64,000 nucleotides of DNA. Source: Membranipora membranacea (lineage: Eukaryota > Bryozoa > Gymnolaemata > Cheilostomatida > Membraniporidae). Shown in pieces: positions 1 to 11,500 of the stretch. A program made the position numbers and the translations under genes. The DNA lies in assembly GCA_914767715.1 (NCBI GenBank), contig OU612073.1, forward strand, positions 22,196,001 to 22,260,000. The letters run 5' to 3'. A model generated the notes under the pieces. The model saw nothing but the letters and a program-made list of their open reading frames with translations. It was not told the origin of the DNA and did no database searches. The number at the start of each line of letters is the position of its first letter. Positions within the stretch are counted from its first letter, which is position 1.

Positions 1-216
1 GATTTTTATTTTAACAAAACAATGAAGAAATGTAGTTGGACTTTTATAAAAAACCACCAAAAAGAGGCTTTGCATTCTTTGTCTTTCTAAATCAATGCTT
101 ATGATGGGATTGGATACTTATTGCTGCCACTTTTGTCCGTATCTTAGTAAGCACGCTGCTGCGCCGATACTAAACTGAAGAGATTGTGATCTAGTCTAAT
201 ACATCAGCTATGGACA

Positions 217-257
217 CTTGAGCCAAGGAGTAAACTCCTTGCTCCTTGCTTGAGCAA
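217..257. repeat. Short dispersed hairpin, copy 1
   Basis: CTTGAGC, then CAAGGAGT, a short spacer, ACTCCTTG with a small internal duplication, then CTTGAGC again. The same architecture recurs at 20674-20711, with degraded relatives near 32305 and 37113. Confidence 0.6.
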
Positions 258-484
258 CTCACACAGGACCAATTCTGGTCAGAATATACTATATAGAATA
301 ATATAATACTATGTATAGTCACTGAGGTATAATATATATCATATTATTTATACAACTTTTTCCATATCAGTGTATAGTATATTAAGACTGTTGAGTACAC
401 TCAATATTCACAAGTAAAGTAAAGTGTATAACTTGACCCAAAAAAACGAGAGAAAGAAAGAGAATTGCTGCAAAGAAGACTTAC

Positions 485-2493
485 AGGTGTTTCACTTTTT
501 CCATCGCTTTCAATGTCAGCACTGAGGATGATATCCTCCCCTCCATGTTCCTAGGAGACAAAAAATATGTAAAAAGTATGCTCCAAGTTTGAATATATGT
601 CAATATAGGATAGGGGGAGGGGGTGACGGCGTTGGGTAAAACGATGTTCTAAAGTACAGGACATAAATTCATCAAAAGTATCCCTGTTGTTATCTTCTTT
701 ATGATGCGCTACACCATACAAACCTAAATGGCATAACAAGTTACCACCACAAACCTAATAATGACAATCATTTTGAGGTGATTATTTACTGTTATGTCGA
801 TAGTATCTACTCATATATTACAAGAGGTGAGTCACATTACAGTGTATTAACGAGAACTTACCCTGGAACTGCTGAGTATAGTAGAGAAGAATGTCTTAGC
901 TGACTGAGCCACACTCATTGACTGTAAAAAGAAATGGAGAAACATGAAAAGGTAATCATTATCATTTGTTCTGTGATACCATGGCAAGACACATAGAAGC
1001 TGTGCGAGGAGGCCTTCGAGCTTTCATTCTTTGCACAAAAATAGATCAACTTAATACTGTCAGAGTATGATAAGCTTGAATATTGGTGTTTCCTGTGAGT
1101 TATATGTTGCTTATTAGTACAGATTATTACAGATAAGAATACTCATTGTAACAGACCCTTTTCTGTCTTGGCTGGCCGCCCTCCATCACTTCCTCCTTGA
1201 CAGCCAGTTTGTTGAAAGCTTCAATCGCGATTGCCACAAACAAACTAAAAACCATGTATATGATATACAACGACACATGTATAAAAACAGCTGAATATGA
1301 TGATATCAGGCTGACTAAGATATTCGTTATTTGGTTAAAACTCCTCATGAGGGGCGGCCAAAACTCTGACAAGAAAATCAGGATGTTATTAACTCTGATA
1401 TTTAAGAGAGAGCATGAAAGGGAAGCCACGTAGAAGAAAAACAGGTAGCGCACAAAAACTTAACAATCAACAACGTGATATTGATACACAACCACGGCAG
1501 CTCTTTGATGTAACAGTAGCCTGTCTTGACAAGCGTTGTTCGGAACAAAGCTTGTCAAGACAGGCTAATGTAACAGGTGCCCTGATATATTGGCATATGA
1601 GAGCATGGACAAACTAGAGACGTATTATTACAAATAAAATCAGGGCTTTGCTTACTTCATGAATATGAGTACGATCATGACATAGCAGGAGACAAAGTAG
1701 ATAGCAGTCCAGTCTGTACCAGTATGAACCCTGGCAGCATTCATCAGCTCATGCCAGTTACTAGTAGATACTATCTGAAATACCATGAAGAAGGAGCACC
1801 TGCAATAGGGAGATCACAGGGTGTCAATAGGAAATGGAGGTTGAAACAGAGGGTACGACTTACAAGAAGGTAAACATATAAAGAAATAAACTCAAGGGCA
1901 GCACTGCAAGTGCAGCCAACCGTACAGTGTCTTTAACTTCAACAAACTTTGGTGTTAATGCATTATCCCATCTCCTTGATTGTCCATATGGATGTGTTGT
2001 AAGGGTTGGAGATGTTTGTTACATAATCTAAACACTTACTTGAAGGACTGAAACCCGAGTCCACAGTTGTAGAAATTGGGAGTAGAATTGGTTGGAAACT
2101 CTTTGTTGTAGAAAACTTCCCATCCGATGACAGCATAGAAGTACCTTTTAGGGAAAAGAATACACTCATGTATGTCGGTAATGAAAGCTGTTTAAATCAA
2201 TTGCTGGCAGGTCACATTTAATTAAACGGCAGGCGAATTTCAAACTATGCTCAGGCCCAGCTGAAGGTCATATATTGCAGCATAATGAGATGAAGGTATA
2301 ATAGAAAGCCTGTAACTATAAGGCTTTTCATTGAGGAATAAGTTTACTCTCCCATAAATGCCTCGAGTCGATTGTTCAAGCATAATGGTTGTTTTTTGTA
2401 TTTTTGTAATGGTCTTGTTTTGAGGGATGTTTTTGTTTATTTCTATTACTGCTACTACATGTACTTACTACTATTACTACTACTACATGTACT

Positions 2494-2528
<35 letters not shown>

Positions 2529-5500
2529 TTACTGCTACTACATGTACTTACTACTACTACTACTACTACTACTACATGTACTTATTACTACTACTACTAC
2601 TACTACTACATGTACTTACATTATGACAAGAACAAGACTCATCAGGTCCAACATGACAGGGGCAATCTTAAAGAACATGGATACAGCTTCTCTGATACGT
2701 CGAGAGTTCAGTCCTACTTTGATCATCATCGCTACACCAGCTAACACCGATAAAACTGACCTACAATGATGAATAATTGAACCACAATAAAGGACTTGCT
2801 AACATGTCAACATACCAATTTAATCCTAATAAGAAATATAAATTGGAGTTTCTTTCTTGAAACACACCACAGCCTTTTCCACTCTTATTGGTTGATTTAA
2901 GCTAGTCTCGATAGGTACTTGTGGTTAGTGAGTATCTCGTTATTAGACAAACCAGGTGTTCTCATGTTGGGATGCATATCCAATAATGAGCCCCTGCTTC
3001 TCACCCTGCGGCCTAATAGATTAATGTGAAACCCTTGGTTACCAGATAGGGAATATTCAAAATCAAGATCCTTCATATATACGGTTGAATGCTTTCATTC
3101 TTTAGCTCATGTGAAAAATTGATTCGGTTAAAACACTGCTTATTAGAAGCTTTACACCCAATAACCCAAGCTAACAAAAGTCTGCTGAGTACGATTTCAG
3201 TGAAAGTATCTCTATCTTGTAGCTATCTCTATCAAAGTGGTAGTATATATACCATCCCGTAGGAGACACAAAACGGTGTGTGTCTTACCTGTAAATAGGT
3301 GCGTCCGGTATATGTATATACCAGAGTAGACTACTAATCACAGCTATAACAGTCAGTATTATATCAACTAAATCTACTGCCGTCTCAAATACTCTACTGG
3401 AGGAGATAACTCTCACCATAGCCTCAATCTAAAACAGGATTATATATGTAGCGTCATTCTCACAAAAGGTGAACAAGAAGCCTTATAATATTTTCGTCAA
3501 AATCATCTTCATTACGAGATTGGTGCCATTCTTCATGCCATATGGAAATCGCAATCTTTGATACTGTCTGTGGAATAAATATGCAGGAAAAAATACCCTG
3601 TATTAAACAGCTGCATATGAGATTTTGTCCCATTTCATCATCGAAGATCTCTCTCCAGCCATTTGAGCATTTAAAATACGAATATGTGCTAAAAGCTGTT
3701 ATTACTCACCAGACAGAGAAATGAGACAGCAGTCTTTAGACTGTGTATTATGAGAGTTTGTAGGTCAGACATTCCACACCACTTGATACAGAATAGTATA
3801 CAGTATATAACTAGTATAATAAGCATCACTCTAGTGAAGACTCCGCTCTCTGTGACGCGACGTATAGACTTCCTCTCCCACTCACAGCATCTCTACAACG
3901 GTAGACCCAGGTTATAAGAAATAACTCATTTGTAAAGACCATTTTGCTGGGAATATTACCTATAATAGTCGAGTTTTTCCATTAACAACTATTATTCTGC
4001 ATTTGTATTTTATATATTTGATGTAAGGAGAGAGGAATAATTAATTCCAAGTACTCTCTAGCAGTAATGGGCCCACAAGGTAAAGAGTTTCTAAGAAATG
4101 AGCACTTACAGCATTGAAGACAAACTTTCGTTCTACACAGTTTATAGAATCGACCATGTTTTCAACCACTGTTATAAGAGGGTTAGGCGTAGATTTATTA
4201 GTGCCGTAAGCAGAACGACCAGGTATCACAATCATTTTCTTCCCTCAAGCATTCAGTCAGCCATGTAGTTTTGCTACATCATCGATGTAAGTAACAAATA
4301 AAGATTGCCTTATCTTTTATGAATTATCTTCATGCGTTGAAATTGGAGCAGCAGAAACAATCACCTTGTTAGACTGAGTGTCAGAGATCTGATAGTTGAG
4401 TATGTCAGCTAGTCGGGTGGTCCACTCATACGTCCCGATATATCCATCTCCATCCTCATCAATGTAATCTAGCATTTCTCTTAAGTCCTCCTCATTGCAC
4501 TACAAAGACAAGTGGGCAAACTAGAAAAGTTAATAAATGATGATGGCGTATCTATATTTCAGGTTGCAGGTTCAGTACAGACATACAACTCAAATTACAA
4601 TTATTTCTTACATTCACAGTGAGAGCAACCCAATCATTTCAAGTTAACAGCAAAATACATTTATTATATGTATATTTTGTATGTATATAAATAGTATTTA
4701 TATGTCTATGGCTAAAACCCAGCACAGTGATATTTAACATGTGAGCATTTTGTGTTATAAATGAGAGTTGCCCTCTCTCTGAAGTACATATTCAATGAGA
4801 AAACAACTCTCACTTTCTTCTAATTTTTCCTCACATCTGTTGTTCAAGCTTCACGATCAACTGATTTGTGTAATATTTTACGAATAACATCAAAGAAATA
4901 GGCATTTTGACCCTGGTTGGCTACATAAATAATTGAGAGTTTATAACAATAATAGAGGATGTTTCATCAGAAGACCAGGTGACCATAAACACCTGCAGTA
5001 TAGAAAGAGTAGAAGAATTCAAGCTCCTTGGTGTTACTCTCGATCACCGGCTGCGATTTCATGAACTACATGGCTGACTGAATGCTTGAGGGAAGAAAAC
5101 TACAATCACTGACCGCAGCAACACCAAACATTATGCTTTATTACTACTCAAACAACACGGAGTGTCACCTGACGGCTTGTGTAGATATTACAAAACAATC
5201 ATCAGAAGCCTGTTAACTTATGCATGTCCGGCATGGTTTCCGTCTCTAGCGCAGTATGACATTGACAAGCTGGAAGGCATTCAAAGACGTTGCCTCAAAA
5301 CAATCCAACCAGAAGTCAGTGACGACAATGCTCGCCTGATTGCTGCTAGGTGTACCACACTACAGGCATTCCTGAACGAAACATGCAGCACCTATGCAAG
5401 TAAAGTCATTAGTAACCCTCATCATCGGCTATATGACATGGTTCCGCAGAAAAAGTAAGCTAGGGGTAGACATTCTACTAGAACTCATGATGTTCTGGTG

Positions 5501-8500
5501 AAAAAGTGCCACACCGAAGCACTATCAAAGACGATCTTTTTTAATATGATGTATGATTTTGCATATCAATACTGAATTTTAGAACTGATGGTATTTTTAA
5601 TTCTTTACATTCTGTCTGACATGTTCTTATATGATGTGTGTTGTCTTAACAATGCATGTTTTGAACGGTTATGAATAAAGTTCATATCATCATCATCTCC
5701 TATATTACGTTTAATTTAACTTAAAAGCATTTACTGTAGGTAGGGAATTTTCATGGAGTTGCCGTCTACCACATATTGATGAAACAACTCTCTTTCTTAA
5801 AAAAACCTAAGGCATCCAGCTCCCAAATCTTGAGAATGAACCCATACAACAATGTAGTCTAGCCTCTTACCTTGGGTTTGATCCTTGAGATAACATAGTA
5901 GAGTTTGACATCATCTATAGCCAATCTCCCAGCCCCACTTTCATCCAGTATATTCCAAGCTTTAATTATTTGCTCACGTTCCTTCTTACGCTCTTCTTTT
6001 ACATGCTTCTTCGCAAACTCCCTGTACAGACAGACACAATAATGTGAACCCAACAGTTATATGGATCATAAGCTGACAGGTCAAGATCATGATTCTGAAG
6101 GTTGTGTCGCAAGCAACAAACTCAATAAGACTGCAAACAACAGTAAGATGTAAACTTTAGAAGACAATTAGTGTTATTTCATGCATACAAGGCAAGATAT
6201 CGATTCTTCTTTACAAGCTAGAGCCTGAAAAAACTTACATCAGGAAACTCACCAATAACTGTCGACTATTATAGCTAATACGATCGCAGTAAGGAAGAAC
6301 ACCCCCACATATAGGAAGAGCCCGAAATAGAAGAATGACCACTCAGTGACATTGAAAGCTGGCAGCATTATCTCAGGGTAGTTTTCAGTAGTCAGCAGTA
6401 CAAATACCTGCAAGGCTGCCACACCAAAGTGATCAAATGCTCTGCAAATATAGTAAAAAGAAAATATTTTTGCAATATACAAGATTCTTCAATGACATTC
6501 AGGAAATTATCTGGCAATATACCTTTCATTGAAAGATTTCCTATACTGGATTGAACTTCAGAATTAGTATATAACTATTTATCAGGTTTTGCAGTAATGC
6601 ATTTCCTGATATATACATTTCCTTTATACATCAGTATAAAGAGACCAAAAATAAATGTTTGAGGCAGCCACAGGTCAACAATTAATATTATTGTGCAATT
6701 TGAATGTGTACATTTTAAGGAAACATTTTCATCTGGTTATGTTCTAGTTATGAGCAGCCATAGGTTTAATAAAAAACTAATAAGTCCAAGTCTGAAACTG
6801 AAACTCAAATCAGTTTTGGCTGGCCTAAGAAAAAAGAAACAAACTACTAACTAATAAGTGGCCAATCAGTATGATACATTTTGTATACGGAAGAGCATAA
6901 TGTTTTTATTGAACAAAATACATTGTAAGTAATGTTCAGGACTGACACTGCTGGGATAACTTATCAGTAAAGTGGTATAATACAGTATCACAGTGTTACA
7001 GGGTTAGTAAACAAACGAGGTGCACACAAGTCAACAAGCAGCAGGGAAATAATAATACACAAGCAACTCAAGCATTTACCTTTTCAGTGTAATAAGCCCT
7101 GTCAGTATGGATAACACAATGTAAGTGATCATAGTGAAACTATGCCTCCATAGTAGGGGGAAATAGCGGAATTCATTTTGTGGAAGCTCTGTGGGCCTTA
7201 TGATTTACTATAATTTGGCTTTGATCAAAATAAAGTTTGTAAATGAAGATGAGACAGACCAGCATAATGTGAGCAGAGAGTTGGAAGTTCACAATGCATA
7301 GTACATAAAAATTTTGTAAACTTAGAATTTTCCAAGTTCAATCTATTTGTTAAAATATGAAGGTCACACAACAGTGGGAGTATCTTAACGGACCATCTTG
7401 TTTACAAAATTCTGATATTTAGGCATAAAATGACGACAAGGAGCTTGATCAATTCAGTACATACCCAGCATAAACTTGGGTAGAGTTCTCATTACAAACC
7501 ACCGGCTGACTGGAGCTGATATTCACTGCGTTCTCAGCAATATTATGATAACTTTCTGTGAATAGGTGGATCCCAATGGCAGCAAAAACCGCTATGAAGA
7601 GTAGAATAACTAGAAACACCTGTGAAGAGAAGGGATACACATGTTCTCGGTATTATTAAGCTCTGTTGAACAACAGCAATGTTTATGAAGACAAATTGTC
7701 AGACACCATGGTCCCTGAGACCCTAGCAAGATTTCTCACGCATATGTTCTACCATATTACAGAAGACTCACCTTGCCGAGTTTGACAACAATAGACAGGC
7801 ATACAGCTGTAACATGTTGTACGTTTCTAGCCTTACATATGATCATCATAGCTCTCAAACACCGGAACGGCGCCACTAGCCGCTGTAAAAAGACATACTG
7901 TTCATACATCTAGGACTATGGGTCAAGGGATCGTCAAGTTGTGTTCCAGATAAAGAAAGTTTGAAATATGTGCATTACAAAAAGGCATGTGAGGCGTTCG
8001 AACTTTAGTTTGTGCTATCAGGAAACTCTATTTATGAGAGGGTAAACTACTCATTTTGCACAAAATAAAGATATTTTATTACAATGACTGCCTCAAACAG
8101 GGATCTAGTTTTGAGTCTATTTAGTATCATTAGTAGCCTTATCTTTCTTGCAAAGCCCAAAAAAACATTTCAGATCATTTCCAGGATTTGCCTGCTCTCT
8201 ACCAGAGAGAGGACGACTTCAAATCACTAAGTGTAATGATAAGCATACCTGACCCATCAAATACTGTACTATGAGCATCAGGAAATCAACCAGAAACATC
8301 ACCGTCAGTACAAACTCCATTCTGCAATGAACATGTGAGAAGTAACATGAGCATCAACATTTAATTTAAAATGTGGAACAGAATTGTGGCCAGACCGTTT
8401 AACAACAATAATTGTAGTTTGACCAAATGCTTATTCACTATAAGAGTCAGGGAAAATGTATATGCATGTACCATTGATAATAAAGGTAAATCTCAATTAC

Positions 8501-11500
8501 ACAAGAAGCAAAGCTTTTATACCGATATGTAGGCCGACCATATGATTTTTACTGAGTGCAAAGTGTGGCAAGTCATTGGTAGTAATATTTCACAATCAAA
8601 CCTTTGAAAGCAAAATACCAACCTACAGACAACAAAGTTCCACCACTTTATTTAAGAAATATCAAAATTATAGCCCTAGTGACAAATTCTAAACTAGGGC
8701 TCTGAAACTAACTGCAGAATAACATTGTGAGTGTTTGGAGTGAGTGTTTGGAGTGAGTGTTTGGAGTGAGTGTTTGGAGTGAGTGTTTGGAGTGAGTGTT
8801 TGGAGTGAGTGTTTGGAGTGAGTGTTTGGAGTGAGTGTTTAGAGTGAGTGTTTGGAGTGAGTGTTTGGAGTGAGTGTTTGGAGTGTTGGAATATTTGGAC
8901 TAGAACAAGTTTGTTCCTCCTGTGAATGCAGATGAGTACCTAAAAAGCTGTTGATCACAGCGCCTTGGTATTGAACTTTTGCAATAGCTCTCAGACGCAA
9001 CAGAGAGAGAACTAACTTGTTCTATATTACGACTAGACTGAGACTAACCTGACCCAGCGAGTGTGGGCTGAAGTCCAAAATACAGAACACGAGAAGTAGA
9101 CTATGTGCAACAAAACATCGGATATAAATATAACCAGACACAGAGCGTGTATGATCAGCACCGCCATCATCACAGCACTGTACAAAATAAAACAGCACAG
9201 TCTGAGGGTCAGCAGGTCTGAGGGTCAGCATGCATTAGTCTGAGGGTCAGCATGCATTAGTCTGAGGGTCAGCGGTCTGAGGGTCAGCGGTCTGAGGGTC
9301 AGCAGGTCTGAGGGTCAGCATGCATTAGTCTGAGGGTCTGAGGATCAGCATGCATTAGTCTGAGGGTCAGCAGGTCTGAGGGTCAGCAGGTCTGAGGGTG
9401 AGCGGTCTGAGGGTGAGCGGTCTGAGGGTGAGCAGGTCTGAGGGTCAGCATGCATTAGTCTGAGGGTCTGAGGATCAGCATGCATTAGTCTGAGGGCCAG
9501 CGGTCTGAGGGTCAGGTCAGCATGCATTAGTCTGAGGGTCAGCAGGTCTGAGGGTCAGCGGTCTGAGGGCCATGGGGTCTGAGGGTCATGGGGTCTGAGG
9601 GTCAGCGGTCTGAGGGTCAGCGGTCTGAGGGTCAGCGGTCTGAGGGTCAGCGGGCTGAGGGTCAGCGGTCTGAGGGTCAGCGGTCTGAGGGTCAGCGGTC
9701 TGAGGGTCAGCATGCATCAGTCTCATTATGATGAAACGACTCATCCAGTCAATGTAAAAAAGATTATGTAATAAAAGCACAAAATGTCCATTTATGAAGT
9801 GCAAACATGGTACAATTAATACTACACGTTAATCGAATTTAATTCATAGGTAAAAAGCCAAAATACCCCATTATTCCTAAGCCATTAAATTTTTCTATTT
9901 TTTCACCAGGCATGTTTTGTCCCAAACGGCCCTCATATACACACTAGTATAGTATAAAAACTTAACTCTACAACCAGTTAGCCGGCGGTACAGGCGGTCT
10001 GTGTATGGTGGGTGCACAGCTTGCACAGGTTAACATTTAATTTACAACCATACCTTACTCACCTATCTGGTTGAACATTTGAATGGATGTCATGTTGCGT
10101 TGGTTCCCATATAACAACAATGCCATACACCATAATAATCAAGTGGAGAAAGCGTCCATACCAAACATTATCTAACACCGCAAAACAGCTGTCAAATAGA
10201 GGGAAAAACGCCAACTTATTATGAATGAATTCCAAATGAGCAATCTGGGTATTACATCAGTGATTACAAGCATACTACATAGTACATACACAGCAGGAAT
10301 GGAAACAGAATAGAAAATTGTTAACAAAAACTTGACACATTACTCACAATTTGGATAGTGGACCTTCACCCATCGTCTTAGCTTTTCCATAAGATCCTCT
10401 GAAAACATAACAACCAACCTATATATATATGTATATATATAATATTAATTGTGAATAAACAACTGGAAGATTTGTCTTCTCATGTCAACATGTAATCATA
10501 TTACCCACTAAGGTCAGGCATAATAGGAGATAATTTGTAGCCATTTCCATAGACAGATTGAATTAGGGATCTCTTTTTGGTAGATGAACTTAACTTAAGT
10601 CAGTCTCTGTATTATAATTATGTATATAATTCCACATACCTGCCATGTAAAGCATCATCAATATGGCACACAGCTAAATCTAGAGATGATATATGGGCAT
10701 CTTCTATAGCCATTGAGTTTATGAGCTACAAATAGAACTTAATATATAAATGGTGGGTCTGATGGCCAAACATAGCAAATCTGATGAATGGTGTTGAATA
10801 TTAAAATGGTTTTAATATTAGTGTACACTTGGTAGCAACTTTATTTTACACTACAGGTTTTTATGCTGTATAAATATTTTACAGTTTTACATACCATTCA
10901 GTTTCATATGTCTATATTTTGACATTTTAGAGATTTATTAAGTTGCTAGGTCATTTTAAAATATCACATTTAAGTCCCAAGGCTAAGACAGAGCAACAAT
11001 ATCAGCTATAAACGATCAAATATTTAATGTCTCTGTATTTGTAATTGAAAATGCTGAGTCACAGAGAATATCACAGTAAAATTCCAAGCTATATAAATTT
11101 AAATTCTATTTAGCCATAGTAAACAGAACTGAAACATAATTTCTGGTGAGCAAATATGAAGCAAGCGCCTGAGTAAAGAAAGCTGTATAATTCTCCTAAC
11201 TGTAGTAAGGAAAATTTTAATCTCCTTTCAGCATTGCTACTACAAAATAATCAGTTTTCTTTGACACCAGCTTACATATTATTGATTTATTAATCAAACA
11301 TAGAGTAGGGATCATCACACAGACTAAATGCTAACGACATTCAGATAGTGTATTTAAATGTGCAAGAGAGGACTTTCAATTCTGCTTATCATAAGTTTAT
11401 GGTAAGTCAATCAAAGAGTGCCTGATTGAATGAATGCAAGGGCGGAGGATATTCGACATTTTGTCTGGAATTACTGCAGGAGCTCGAGTGGTTATGGGAC

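Noticed and set aside
2372-2744. Plus ORFs rich in Leu, Thr or Tyr runs
   Set aside because: Frames of the (TAC)n microsatellite.
4041-4235. 64-codon minus ORF between two channel exons
   Set aside because: The exons at 4365 and 3892 join directly in phase; this ORF has no compatible splice phase and no channel-like sequence.
8727-9716. CRISPR-like arrays
   Set aside because: Units are contiguous tandem copies without unique spacers and lie in introns of an animal gene.
9345-9804. Minus ORFs with ADPQT / RSPSD repeats
   Set aside because: They are translations of the 15-bp minisatellite inside an intron.
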